A stretch of DNA of 64,000 nucleotides from Kistimonas asteriae (GCF_018263925.1 NZ_JAEVHF010000019.1:1-64000), one strand, 5' to 3'; counted from the stretch's first letter, positions 43,959-53,372 are shown. Notes: generated by a model not told the origin, from the sequence alone. Numbers and translations: made by a program.

Positions 43959-44546
43959 ATGAAAAAAGTGATTATTGCCGCTGCGGTCGTCTCTGCCACC
44001 AGCATGGGCAGTATCGGTTCAGCGATGGCCAGTGACTGGTTTATCGGTGTTGAAGCTGGCAAGGCGAGGAATGAAGTCACGGTAGAAAAAAATACCTATG
44101 GCAAGGCCTCAGACAAGGTCAAGCATACAGACCTTGGTCTGCGAGTCGGCAAATATCTCAATGAGAATGTTCGCACCTACGCCACTATCACGTCCGGTAA
44201 GAACAGCTGGGGACATGGTGCAGACAAGATCGAAATGAAAGACCAGAACCTGCTGTTATCCGCTGACTACCTGTTCGGTGACGGCAACCTGAAACCATTT
44301 GTTGGGGCGACTGTCGGCACCAACCGCACCAAAATTGATACGGCTGTCGGTAACGAAACCGAAAGATCCTTTGCGTATGGCGCCCAGGCCGGCGTGGTTT
44401 ACGCCTTGGGGCAGGTCGACCTTGAAGCGGGCTACCGTTACCTCAAGCACAACAGTACGTTCAAATTCAGCCAGGGAGCGCCCGGAATGAAGCTCAAGAA
44501 CAAGGATACCCAAAAGGTTTACCTGTCCGCTGCCTACCGCTTCTGA
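43959..44546 (+). CDS. Outer-membrane beta-barrel protein, paralogue 3
   Basis: 195 residues. Signal peptide to SAMA, eight strands, terminal YRF, very similar to paralogue 2 throughout. I use ATG 43959 because MKKVIIAAAVVSAT matches the other two; the longer frame from 43929 does not. Another secreted Ntn-type hydrolase starts 82 bases downstream. Confidence 0.85.
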   Translation: MKKVIIAAAVVSATSMGSIGSAMASDWFIGVEAGKARNEVTVEKNTYGKASDKVKHTDLGLRVGKYLNENVRTYATITSGKNSWGHGADKIEMKDQNLLLSADYLFGDGNLKPFVGATVGTNRTKIDTAVGNETERSFAYGAQAGVVYALGQVDLEAGYRYLKHNSTFKFSQGAPGMKLKNKDTQKVYLSAAYRF

Positions 44547-44627
44547 ACAACTGGCGGGGCGCATTAATTCGTGAGTTAAGGGCCTCGCTGTCACCTTTTG
44601 GTTCAATCGCTTGCAAAGGATCGTCAC

Positions 44628-45899
44628 ATGAATAACAAGAATGTCAGAACCCTCAAGCAAACCCTGTGTTCCGCCTTTCTGGCAATAGGGATGGTCGCCA
44701 GTGCCTCAGCGGCATTGATTCAGCACACCGACCAGATGGCCGAAGTCCGTTTTTCCGGTACCGCCTATGAGTTGGGTCAGCATGTCGCAACCGTAGCGGG
44801 TGATCAGATTCGCGAGGCTATGGATGATTATGCCGGGACACTGGATACGATGTTACCCGGCCTGCATGTCATGGCACTGGCTAAGGGGATGGAAGGTAAC
44901 CGTGTTTATCCGCGATTGAAGGAGGTTTCGCCTGATGGTGCCGCTTATATTCAGGGCATGGCGGATACCCTGAACCTGCCGGAAAGCTTGTTGTTATCCG
45001 TGGCGATGTCCGATGAAGCGATTTTGGAATCCCAGGCCAACGGCGGTATGGGGTTTCTGCAGGCCAGCAAGCCCGATACCCATGATCCGGCGGCACCCGC
45101 GAAATGCACCACCTTTGGTTATTCCGATGGCCAGGGTTACGGCTGGGGAATGGCAAACTTTGACTATATGGGCATCAATTACAGTAATTTGATTGTGCTC
45201 AACTATACCGATGAAAACGGTGACCGACGCATTATCCAGACCTGGGCTGGCCTGATTCCATACGGTGGTGTGACAGCGGGTGGTCAGCCCCTGTTGATGA
45301 ATACCCTGGCTGATCAGGGGACGATTCGTCAGGACAAGGGCGAAGCGATTATCAGTGAACAATCGACGCCATCCTTTTATCTCAGCTGGGATGCGTATGG
45401 TGCAAAAAACGCCGGTGAATTACAGACGCTGTTTAACCAGCACAATCACTATACGGCCTATTTCTCTTACACGCTGATCGATGCGCAGGGCAATGTCAGC
45501 AATATTGAGAATGCTTATGGCGATAAGGTGAACATGTCCGGTGCCGGCTGGCAGGCGCATGCCAATCACAGTATCTATGGCGATGCGTGGCAGACCCTTG
45601 GGCCTGATTTTGCTGCGCATACACTTGAGCGTCAGCAGGCCACAGAAGCCTTTATGGAGAACCATGCCGATAGCGCCAGCAAAACGCAGGTGCAGGATTT
45701 TGCTGGCCAAAAGCCGCTGTGGAAAGGACGCGGGAAGATGATGGGAACAGTGACAGCCACCTACTTCAGCGTGAAAGGCAAGCAGGTCGATATGTATATC
45801 CAGACCGACGCCGTTGGCGGTGGACAACACGAAGTGCATATCCGCAATTATGATCAGCCTGTATCATCTGCTGCTACACCTGTGACGCTCTCCCATTGA
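44628..45899 (+). CDS. Secreted C45/Ntn-type acyltransferase-like hydrolase 2
   Basis: 423 residues with a signal peptide (about 1-29, ASASA). It shares SGTAYELGQHVATVAGDQIRE with the family N-terminus, and KCTTFGYSDGQGYGWGMANF with candidate nucleophile Cys160 followed by the canonical Thr-Thr. ATG 44628 follows AAAGGATC. It is only weakly similar to hydrolase 1 but has the same place relative to a beta-barrel gene. The sequence looks more canonical in the nucleophile motif than hydrolase 1. Confidence 0.75.
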   Translation: MNNKNVRTLKQTLCSAFLAIGMVASASAALIQHTDQMAEVRFSGTAYELGQHVATVAGDQIREAMDDYAGTLDTMLPGLHVMALAKGMEGNRVYPRLKEVSPDGAAYIQGMADTLNLPESLLLSVAMSDEAILESQANGGMGFLQASKPDTHDPAAPAKCTTFGYSDGQGYGWGMANFDYMGINYSNLIVLNYTDENGDRRIIQTWAGLIPYGGVTAGGQPLLMNTLADQGTIRQDKGEAIISEQSTPSFYLSWDAYGAKNAGELQTLFNQHNHYTAYFSYTLIDAQGNVSNIENAYGDKVNMSGAGWQAHANHSIYGDAWQTLGPDFAAHTLERQQATEAFMENHADSASKTQVQDFAGQKPLWKGRGKMMGTVTATYFSVKGKQVDMYIQTDAVGGGQHEVHIRNYDQPVSSAATPVTLSH

Positions 45900-45908
45900 C
45901 CGGAAAAT

Positions 45909-45965
45909 GCTTGTATCTCGCAGTATGGTAGGTTGGTTTTCCTACGGAACCTACGAGATACAAGC
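45909..45965. terminator. Long hairpin between convergent genes
   Basis: GCTTGTATCTCG pairs with CGAGATACAAGC (12 bp), and an inner GTAGGTT / AACCTAC extends the stem. It lies ten bases after hydrolase 2 and 31 before the end of the convergent LysR gene. No strong T-run is present, so it may be a bidirectional structure of the terminator type. Confidence 0.5.
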
Positions 45966-45995
45966 GATTTATATGCCCGGTGGTCGAAGCAATAA

Positions 45996-46916
45996 TCAGG
46001 ATTCCAGGTAAGCCTCTGACAGCGTCGCGAGGTTTTTTTTCCTCAATCTTTGCGGGGGAAGACAATCCGACAAAGCGTGCTCCAGCCAGTGTATAAATGC
46101 CTGTTCCAACGCTTCCGGCACCCGGTGCAGCTGCAGTAACAGGTAACGGTGTCCCGATAATACAAATCCAAAGGGCGCAATCAGGTGCCCGCGTGCCAGA
46201 TCATCCGCAACCAGAGGGTAGGATCCGATCGCCGCCCCCAGACCATCGATCGCGCCTTGAATACAGAAATAAAAATGGGCAAAGGTTTGCTGGGTATTCT
46301 TTGAAAGTGACATGCCATCAACACAGGATTGCCAATGCGCCCAGGCGTGCGGCCTTGTCTGGCTATGGAGCAGTTTGAGGCTGTTGAGGTCATTTTTTAC
46401 CTGACGCCAATAATCCGGTGAGACGACAGGGCCGACCCACTCATCCACCAGTGGTGTCTGTTGGTACTCAGGGGATACCGAAAAATCATCACGACGAATG
46501 GCCAGGGACAGGCCGTTATCGCCCAGTGTGACAGGACCGCCGGCAGTCGACAGCCTGATATCGGCTCCGGGGTGATTGTCATAGAAATCCGACAGGCGTG
46601 GCATCAGCCAGCGCATGGTTAATGTGGGCTCACACGAGACTTCCAGGCAGGTTTTCTTAGTCTGGGCCAGTTTATCCACACCGGTTGTGAGCGCCTGAAA
46701 CGCCTGTGTCGTATAGCCTCTGAGCTGTTCACCGGCCGGTGTTAACGCCACATTCCGTCCTTGACGGTAAAACAAAGGCTGCGACAGATACGCTTCCAGC
46801 ACTTTGATCTGCTTACTCACCGCCCCATGGGTAATACATAGCTTTTCTGCCGCTTCACTGTAGCTGGATGAGGCTGCTGCGACATGGAAGATATGAAAGG
46901 CTTTCAAGTGCCTCAT
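45996..46916 (-). CDS. LysR-family regulator (GcvA-like)
   Basis: 306 residues. HTH at about 1-60 (HIFHVAAASSSYSEAAEKLC, ITHGAVSKQIKVLEAYL) and effector domain. The HVAAxxxSxxxAA opening and GAVSKQIKxLE are typical of the GcvA group. It is divergent from a LysE-type exporter 108 bases away and probably controls it in response to an amino acid. Confidence 0.9.
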   Translation of the reverse strand: MRHLKAFHIFHVAAASSSYSEAAEKLCITHGAVSKQIKVLEAYLSQPLFYRQGRNVALTPAGEQLRGYTTQAFQALTTGVDKLAQTKKTCLEVSCEPTLTMRWLMPRLSDFYDNHPGADIRLSTAGGPVTLGDNGLSLAIRRDDFSVSPEYQQTPLVDEWVGPVVSPDYWRQVKNDLNSLKLLHSQTRPHAWAHWQSCVDGMSLSKNTQQTFAHFYFCIQGAIDGLGAAIGSYPLVADDLARGHLIAPFGFVLSGHRYLLLQLHRVPEALEQAFIHWLEHALSDCLPPQRLRKKNLATLSEAYLES

Positions 46917-47023
46917 CTGTGAATTTTTCTCACATACTGCTGGAGATTGTTTCGATTATAGCCAGCGTTAGAACACATACAATAGGCCCAGCATTCACAC
47001 CACAGATGACAATGGAATCTCCA

Positions 47024-47635
47024 ATGGATTTGATCAGCATGGCCCTCCTTGGCGTATTAATCGTTATTAGTCCGGGGGCTGACTTTGTACTGGTTTTGAA
47101 GAACAGCCTTAACAGGGGAAGACAAGCGGGGATTCTGACAGCCGTAGGCATTAGTCTGGCTATCTGTGTGCACATCGGGTATTCGATGCTGGGTATCAGC
47201 TACTTAATCTCACAAAATGAATGGCTGTATCGCCTGGTGCGATATGCCGGCTCTGCCTATTTGATTTACCTGGGCATAAAAAGTGTTTTGTTTTCCAATC
47301 CCTCCCTTGACGCTGAAGCCGCGTCTGAAAAAGCGATAAAAGGTTATCAATATCTGGCGGAGGGCTTTTTGTGCAATGTCCTGAACCCGAAGACCATGCT
47401 GTTTTTCTTGAGTATCTTCAGTCAGGTGATTTCTCCTGACGCCAGTAGCCATCAGCTGACAGTACTGTATGGGATATACATGGTGTTACTCCATGGTTTG
47501 TGGTTTTGTGCCGTCGCCATGCTGTTTACATCGGATTTTCTTCAGGCACGCTTGCGCAGCGTGAGAACCGTTTTAAACAAAGTCTGCGGAACAGGTCTGG
47601 TCGCCTTTGGAACACTCCTTGCTATCAAAGCGTAA
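47024..47635 (+). CDS. LysE/RhtB-family amino acid exporter
   Basis: 203 residues with five or six membrane helices. The family opening MDLISMALLGVLIVISPGAD and the LKNSLNRGRQAGILTAVGIS segment are clear. ATG 47024 is the family start; ATGs at 47006 and 47012 are alternatives. Efflux of an amino acid or homoserine lactone-type compound is known in the family; its substrate here is unknown. Confidence 0.88.
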   Translation: MDLISMALLGVLIVISPGADFVLVLKNSLNRGRQAGILTAVGISLAICVHIGYSMLGISYLISQNEWLYRLVRYAGSAYLIYLGIKSVLFSNPSLDAEAASEKAIKGYQYLAEGFLCNVLNPKTMLFFLSIFSQVISPDASSHQLTVLYGIYMVLLHGLWFCAVAMLFTSDFLQARLRSVRTVLNKVCGTGLVAFGTLLAIKA

Positions 47636-47799
47636 GGAGGATGGAGTTAACGGCATGCAAAAAGGCGAGATTGGGTGTTAACAGGCTCTCAAGAGTATTG
47701 GGATTGTTATGCCAACTCAGCGAAAAAACCATGGAAAAGCGATGTTTTTATGAGACAGTATGGCCAATGTCTGTGTCGTAAAAGTGGTAGATACATCCC

Positions 47800-48765
47800 G
47801 TGCTGTTTAACACCCGCAATTGCCTGTTTCTTCTTCTGCTCCTGCTTTGGGGCAGACAGGTGTGGGCGGGGTTTGATTTTGTCAGCCACGATGTCCCACC
47901 TATCGAAATCGCCACGACAACAGCCGATACCTTCAGCTATACATTCACCGTCACCTTTGACCCGAAGTGTACCTCTGGCTGTACCGGCTCTCAGGATTAT
48001 CGGCTGGGATTTTCGCCCCGATCAATCGGTTCGGGTTCAGGCAATGCACCGGCTATTTCCGCCGGTGACCTTGGCAGTGTTATGGCAAACCGTGCGACAT
48101 TCACCACAACCGGAGACAGCGAGGATAGCTCGAAAAAACAGTTTTCGCTCGGTGGCTGGTCATCCACGATTTCACCCTTTTCCTCGTCAACACGTGTGAC
48201 AGCCACGTATACCGTGACATTGAAAAAGAATGGCTTACTGAACATTCTGACGGGTGGTGGCGATGCACTGGTGTTTTACCTGGTCGGGGAAGATGTGGAT
48301 TCTGCCCGCTACTATGATTCCCGTGAAATCAGTATTCCGCTGAGCCGGGCGAATGAGGTCAAGATCTCGGGCCTTGAGGACGTCGTGCTTAACAGTGCGG
48401 ATCTCTCGGGCAACAACCTGGATGCTGATATTGGTGTTTGTGTCTTCAGTACCACGGCGGAAGTCAGGCTCGATTTTGATGGGGCCAATGTTCCCGGGCA
48501 GGATTACCAGTTGAGCAGAACCAGTGGGTGCAACCAGTCGGGCCAGTGTGTGCCGTACCGGATCCGGGTCTGGACGCTCAATGAGGGCTGGCTAACGTAT
48601 CGCCGAAAAGGACACCGTCAGGCCAAATGGACAGCCAGTACGAATGTGCAGTGTAACGGAACGGATAATATGACCATTCGGGTTCGCCTGAAAAAGAATG
48701 ATGTTAATAATGCTGGAACAGGGGTTTACCAGGATACGATGACGGTAATTGTTTCTGCGGCCTGA
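47800..48765 (+). CDS. Secreted protein with spore-coat-U/pilin-like C-terminus
   Basis: 321 residues with a signal peptide (about 1-23, ending VWA). Seven cysteines are scattered in likely disulfide pairs. The C-terminal part, with GVCVFSTTAEVRLDFDGANV and a final GTGVYQDTMTVIVSA, resembles the SCPU domain of chaperone-usher pilins. No usher or chaperone gene is near. GTG 47800 is used; its SD is weak. Probably an extracellular or surface protein. Confidence 0.55.
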   Translation: MLFNTRNCLFLLLLLLWGRQVWAGFDFVSHDVPPIEIATTTADTFSYTFTVTFDPKCTSGCTGSQDYRLGFSPRSIGSGSGNAPAISAGDLGSVMANRATFTTTGDSEDSSKKQFSLGGWSSTISPFSSSTRVTATYTVTLKKNGLLNILTGGGDALVFYLVGEDVDSARYYDSREISIPLSRANEVKISGLEDVVLNSADLSGNNLDADIGVCVFSTTAEVRLDFDGANVPGQDYQLSRTSGCNQSGQCVPYRIRVWTLNEGWLTYRRKGHRQAKWTASTNVQCNGTDNMTIRVRLKKNDVNNAGTGVYQDTMTVIVSAA

Positions 48766-48933
48766 CTTTGTGAATATCCTGAATTGTCCGCGACAAGAAT
48801 GACTTGATGGCGTGGAAAAAATCTAACGGGTTAGGGGATGCATTTCGCATTATTACTCGGTTAATCAGCCATATTTAGTCTATAGTTTGGCTCGACTGGT
48901 TGTGCAAGAATCAAGAAAGTGAAGGAATCCAAT

Positions 48934-49353
48934 ATGCATTATGATTCACGACTTGATGATATTGAACGGCGGTTAACTGTAGTGGAAACCTATCAGCGTA
49001 ATTCGGCAGAACCGTTGAATGATACTGTGGAATATCAACGGGAAACCATGCAACGGCTGGAGCGTAATTATGGGCACATTGTACATATCCTTGAGCGGCA
49101 GAGTGCCACACTGGCTAACCATGATGATCAACTGGCCAGCCTGAACAGTGATGTCTGCATTCTGAAAGCTGATGTGGATGCCATGAAAACCAATGTTTCA
49201 ACCTTGGAAAAACGGGTGGAACAGGGGTTTACCGGTGTGAAAGCGGATATTGCAACGCTAAACAGTGATATTACCGGCATTAAGACTGATATTGCGGTAT
49301 TAAATAATGATATTACGGACATCAAAGCAATGCTGGTTAAGCATTTGAAATAA
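48934..49353 (+). CDS. Coiled-coil protein of unknown function
   Basis: 139 residues, acidic, almost entirely helical with heptad spacing. Residues 65-135 repeat SLNSDVxILKxDVxxMKxNV-like units (LNSD, LNSDI, LNNDI), about 14 residues apart. No membrane helix or signal peptide. ATG 48934 follows AAGGA. It may be a structural or scaffold protein or resemble phage-like t-SNARE-type coils; no function is known. Confidence 0.65.
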   Translation: MHYDSRLDDIERRLTVVETYQRNSAEPLNDTVEYQRETMQRLERNYGHIVHILERQSATLANHDDQLASLNSDVCILKADVDAMKTNVSTLEKRVEQGFTGVKADIATLNSDITGIKTDIAVLNNDITDIKAMLVKHLK

Positions 49354-49469
49354 TCGGGTTTAATTCTCTGCTGTTCATGATCTGATCCATGCTTTCTCGG
49401 ATCCACTCAATACGGATCGCTGGCGGCTATTGATGCCAGCGATCAATCGGTTTAACCAGGTCTTCACAC

Positions 49470-49676
49470 TCACTTGTTTTTCAGGTCGCTGTTAGTTGCC
49501 TGAATGGTTTCTACTATCTCTCTGATAATGCTGGGTAAGAAACGTATCTGTTGGGCGGAACCCAGATAGGTGACGGGTAATGTGGTATTAACCGGTTTGA
49601 TTTCAAACATACGGCGATTGTTTATCGTCTTCCAGGCGAGTTTGAATTTCAGATTGCTGGAATGGTTATTGATCAT
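49470..49676 (-). CDS. Small hypothetical protein
   Basis: 68 residues in an otherwise gene-free stretch of 475 bases (49354-49828). It is basic, with no motif or membrane segment. No strong SD is seen. It may be spurious. Confidence 0.3.
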   Translation of the reverse strand: MINNHSSNLKFKLAWKTINNRRMFEIKPVNTTLPVTYLGSAQQIRFLPSIIREIVETIQATNSDLKNK

Positions 49677-49828
49677 TGGAATGACATCCTGTTTTTTGTA
49701 GAAAGACTGTGATTTAAAAAGATCTGTGTTACAGGTAATCGCGTTGTCTGTGATTACTCTGCAGAAAAAGGCTCATGCAGATTGCGTGTTAGGCCAAGGT
49801 TTTCTGTTTCTGCTATATAGTTGAGTGA

Positions 49829-50362
49829 TCACAGGGTGTAGGAAAACGCGACGCCCACCCCACCGTTCTCAAAGTTGGCTGGCATGATGGCCAGGTTGGG
49901 ATCGTCATAGGTGCTGGTGACCAGGTAGGAAACCCCATAGGCCAACGCAGCACCGCCTGCGACATCGGTCGCCCAGTGTTTGTTGGCATGTACCCGTGAA
50001 TGACCCACCACGCTGGCGGCAATATACGCTGGCAGTCCGTATTTCATACCATACCGGTGATGAAGATAGGCAGCGCCACTGAAGGCGCTGGCCGTATGTC
50101 CACTGGGAAAGCTTTGGTAATTCGACTTATTGGGGCGTCGAACATTTGTAATTCGCTTGGTCGCGTGGGTAATCCCCTGGGTGATCACCCAGCCTTTGAG
50201 CATTTGTTGCATGCCTTCAGTGTCATCTTTGTAGAAAGAGACCGCCAGTGCGGCCAGAGGAACAGCAAACTGGCCGACATCCCCGACGGTTTCATAGTTA
50301 GCCTGTACTGGTGAAGCGATTGCAGTGGCAACTAAGGCTGCGGCGATCAGTGGCTGCTTCAT
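49829..50362 (-). CDS. Exported PAP2-family acid phosphatase
   Basis: 177 residues with a signal peptide (about 1-21). All three PAP2 motifs are intact: KRITNVRRPN (Kx6RP), FPSGH and SRVHANKHWATD (SRx5Hx3D). It is short and lacks several membrane helices, so it is probably a periplasmic phosphatase, possibly acting on lipid phosphates. It is encoded alone and convergent with nothing close. Confidence 0.85.
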   Translation of the reverse strand: MKQPLIAAALVATAIASPVQANYETVGDVGQFAVPLAALAVSFYKDDTEGMQQMLKGWVITQGITHATKRITNVRRPNKSNYQSFPSGHTASAFSGAAYLHHRYGMKYGLPAYIAASVVGHSRVHANKHWATDVAGGAALAYGVSYLVTSTYDDPNLAIMPANFENGGVGVAFSYTL

Positions 50363-50592
50363 GAGTGTGACCCCTTGGGTTTGGTTTTTGTAATTAGGTT
50401 TGATATCGAATCATTTAAGAGTGCGGTGACTTTATAAGGTTTGATGTTAAACCTCAATTGTTTATATGTAAGGAATAACCGTATATGTTGATTAAAATAT
50501 AAGTTTATGTATTTAGGTTCTACGTCGAACTATGTTGCCCGTTTTCTAACGGGAAGCTAGAATCGGGGCACGATCAGGAAAGGTGTTACCGA

Positions 50593-51036
50593 ATGAAAGC
50601 TTACGAGACGACGGCAGGAAGGAGCTGGATAGCCATGCACGTTCTCCAGAATCACGTGCAGGCAGAGCTGCAAAAGCGAAACAGTAGTATTAACATCGAA
50701 CAGCTCTTACTGCTGATGGAGCTGGACTGGGAAGATGGCTTGCGTCCCACGGTGCTGGCGGAGCGGATGCTGCGCAGCAAGGGAACCCTTTCCAGCCTTA
50801 TCCGTCATGCGGAGCGAGGTGAACTGATTGCTTCAGCCGCAGATCCTTCTAACCGGAATGCTAAGCGGATCTTCCTGACCCAGAAAGGCAAGCGGCTTCA
50901 CGATGAATTGGCTCCCGTGGTTACCTCTGTACTTCAGGCGTCTGTTGGCCATTTATCCCGGGAGCATCAGAAGATTGTTGAAGACGCAATGGATGGCATT
51001 ATCAGGAAATTTCATCCGGGATGGTTTGACCAGTAA
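50593..51036 (+). CDS. MarR-family transcriptional regulator
   Basis: 147 residues. A winged HTH at about 35-100 (LRPTVLAERMLRSKGTLSSLIRHAERGEL) and flanking dimerisation helices with SNRNAKRIFLTQKGK in the wing. GGAAAGG lies upstream of the ATG. Target and ligand are unknown; it is divergent from the PAP2 gene at 49829, separated by 230 bases. Confidence 0.85.
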   Translation: MKAYETTAGRSWIAMHVLQNHVQAELQKRNSSINIEQLLLLMELDWEDGLRPTVLAERMLRSKGTLSSLIRHAERGELIASAADPSNRNAKRIFLTQKGKRLHDELAPVVTSVLQASVGHLSREHQKIVEDAMDGIIRKFHPGWFDQ

Positions 51037-51286
51037 CCTGTGCTTCTGACATCTGCGCTACATTGCGTTCCGGGCTTTGTAGCCAGAAAGTCTGGCCTCG
51101 ACAGTCGTTATATTTCGCTAATCAATCCTCCCCGCATCTTTTCGTTTTTTCATTACCCTCTTTGCTTCTTGATCCAGGTAATAGCAACCGTTCTCCTGCG
51201 GATAAAGGGTTCCTGATGCAGAATGGTTAACGGATCGTATTTGAGTGCAAGGCCGTTTTATTCCGTGACTCTGTCATTTTTTTATT

Positions 51287-51327
51287 ACGGATAGTGAATT
51301 TTCTGGCATCTGATAATCCTTAGAATA
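51287..51327 (+). promoter_or_regulatory. Conserved upstream element, orphan copy 4
   Basis: ACGGATAGTGAATTTT then TAATCCTTAGAATA at the same 33-base offset as copies 1-3, but with no beta-barrel gene after it. An ATG lies 92 bases beyond TAGAAT, the same distance as in copies 2 and 3, opening a small ORF at 51413. The 586-base gap (51037-51622) holds nothing else that I can support. Confidence 0.6.
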
Positions 51328-51412
51328 CGCCGAAAAGGTCCGTTGGAAACCGTAGCAGGCAGAGAGATTTTGCCTGAAAGGTAACGGGTTTGACCGGAGT
51401 CAGGTTGAGTGT

Positions 51413-51586
51413 ATGGACGTTCAGCGGCCAGAATCACTCCCTGAGTGGCAATGGCGGCCTCCTCGTCCTGATAACTGCCGTTTATGCCACGGGACTGCAA
51501 TGGCCTGGCTCCTGGTCACCTTCCACCTTTTTGTCGGTAGTGGTTGTTCCTTCATTGTTATGCGCATGGGATTGGGCGGTTGTTAG
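51413..51586 (+). CDS. Possible small protein downstream of orphan element
   Basis: 57 residues beginning MDVQRPESLPEWQW, with a proline-rich start, CRLCHG and one likely membrane helix (about 30-50). It starts 92 bases after the element's TAGAAT, like the beta-barrel genes. The overlapping frame 51390-51617 (TTG start) is open too, so coding is uncertain. It ends 36 bases before the PAP2 gene. Confidence 0.35.
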   Translation: MDVQRPESLPEWQWRPPRPDNCRLCHGTAMAWLLVTFHLFVGSGCSFIVMRMGLGGC

Positions 51587-51622
51587 CTGTCCGGCAGGTT
51601 GTGGAATTAAGATATAGCGGAT

Positions 51623-52444
51623 ATGGCATCACATAATAAAACCTTCCTTCATTTTCAGGGTATTCCTGTCGCTCTGGTTTCATGGCTGTTATTACCCAGT
51701 GCCGGATTATTGTTATTAACAACAGGAAATGAGTCGCTGTTTCTGTATCTAAATGATGGTCTCAACCGTCTCATTGGTCCTTCGTTCTGGGCTTTTATTA
51801 CGAATTTTGGTGATGGTTTTTTTCTGTTTCCGCTAGCGATGCTGCTGGCATGGAAAAGGCCGGACAGACAATTAGATATTCTTCTAGCCGGGATTCTGGC
51901 TGCCATTTGTCTGAAAATAACCAAAGGTTTGATCGCTGCAGATCGGCCGGTCGCGTTGCTGGGGCAATCGATAACCAATGTCACAGGGCCGGTACTGAAA
52001 CGCCATAGTCTACCTTCCGGTCATTCGGGTACCGTGTTTCTGTTTGCGGGATTGAGCATGATCTGGCTACGGAATAATACGGTGCTGATCGTTGTGATGC
52101 TGGCAGGGCTGGTCGCCTTGTCGCGCATCGCCGTTGGTGCGCACTGGCCGGCAGATATCCTGTTGGGGGCGTGGATTGGGTTAGTCTGTACGGCACTGGG
52201 GGTTACGTTCCGTCGATCTCTCCGGTGTGGTGGACTTCAGTATCGACTGGCTTACATGCTCCCTGGACTGGTGACCGCAGTGGTGCTGCCGCACTATAAC
52301 AACGGATTTCGTGACTTTGGTGGCGTGCTGTTGTGCCAGTATATGCTCGCAATCATCGCCCTGTTGGTCGTGATCGGTGAAATTGCCGCTATTTACCGAC
52401 GTGGTGATCAGTGTCATAGCGTCGAAGAGGGTTATGCCGGATAA
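51623..52444 (+). CDS. Membrane PAP2-family phosphatase
   Basis: 273 residues with about seven membrane helices. PAP2 motifs: KGLIAADRP (Kx6RP), LPSGHSG and SRIAVGAHWPAD. Likely dephosphorylates a lipid phosphate such as undecaprenyl-, phosphatidylglycerol- or lipid A-phosphate; specificity is not readable. It may be under the orphan upstream element at 51287. Confidence 0.88.
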   Translation: MASHNKTFLHFQGIPVALVSWLLLPSAGLLLLTTGNESLFLYLNDGLNRLIGPSFWAFITNFGDGFFLFPLAMLLAWKRPDRQLDILLAGILAAICLKITKGLIAADRPVALLGQSITNVTGPVLKRHSLPSGHSGTVFLFAGLSMIWLRNNTVLIVVMLAGLVALSRIAVGAHWPADILLGAWIGLVCTALGVTFRRSLRCGGLQYRLAYMLPGLVTAVVLPHYNNGFRDFGGVLLCQYMLAIIALLVVIGEIAAIYRRGDQCHSVEEGYAG

Positions 52445-52489
52445 CGTGTCATTAGTCCCCTGAAAACCGTCTTCTCGAGGTAATGCACC

Positions 52490-53362
52490 ATGAAGATTCA
52501 ACCGCTCAAGGCCTTCGTGATGACGGCTGAAATGGGCTCTATTTCTGAAGCGGCGCGTAAGATGGCGCGTCCCCGTCCTCAGGTCAGTAACTGGATCAGT
52601 GACCTGGAGGCTGACTGGGGCGTAGATCTGTTTGACCGCTCCAGCCATAAGCCGGAGTTGACCGAAGAAGGCCGACAGCTTCTGGACTATAGCCGTACCA
52701 TCCTGCGAAATCTGGACAACCTGGATTCCAAGGTGAAAAATCTGCACCGGCAAAACAGCCTGCTAAGGATCGGGTTTGAGCGGTGTATTGCCCCGCTGCA
52801 AATCCAGCGATTACTGGAAGCATTGATGGTTCGTTATCCATCATTGTCGCTGAATGTGCTGTCCGAATCGTCCTGTCACATTCAGCGGGAACTGCAGGCA
52901 GGGCGGCTGGATATCGGCTTCTGTAACAACTATTACGTAGCGTCTCAGGATGTCCGCATGCGCCATGCGTTCGACAGCCGCTATATCGGTTGCTGTGCAC
53001 CGGATTACCCACTGAATAATATTGAGGAACTGACTGCTAATGACGTCAGCCCCTACCGGCAGATCGACCTGTTTCTCCGGGAGGAAGACCTGCCGGACAC
53101 GACCCGCTTCAGCGCCGATATTATGCAGGTCGACAGCTATCAGACGCTGCTTCCATTGATAGTGGGTGGCTATGGCTGGGGTATCTGTCCGATGAGCTTT
53201 GCCCGGCCTTATCTGAATGAAGGTAAGCTGGCGATCCTCAATCACCCGGAGGCCGTCGGTAGTCTGCCTATTTATGCCATGCATATGGATGCCTTGGCCT
53301 GTGAACCGTTTGCCGAGTGGGTGATTGAAGAAGGGGGCCACTATCTCGCTGGCATCGACTGA
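52490..53362 (+). CDS. LysR-family transcriptional regulator
   Basis: 290 residues. HTH at about 1-60 (FVMTAEMGSISEAARKM, RPQVSNWISDLEADWGVDLF); the recognition helix region PRPQVSNW is unusual but intact. Effector domain follows. It starts 45 bases after the PAP2 gene with TCGAGGTAA upstream. It is convergent with the SDR gene, 10 bases away. Confidence 0.88.
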   Translation: MKIQPLKAFVMTAEMGSISEAARKMARPRPQVSNWISDLEADWGVDLFDRSSHKPELTEEGRQLLDYSRTILRNLDNLDSKVKNLHRQNSLLRIGFERCIAPLQIQRLLEALMVRYPSLSLNVLSESSCHIQRELQAGRLDIGFCNNYYVASQDVRMRHAFDSRYIGCCAPDYPLNNIEELTANDVSPYRQIDLFLREEDLPDTTRFSADIMQVDSYQTLLPLIVGGYGWGICPMSFARPYLNEGKLAILNHPEAVGSLPIYAMHMDALACEPFAEWVIEEGGHYLAGID

Positions 53363-53372
53363 TTGGCAATCA

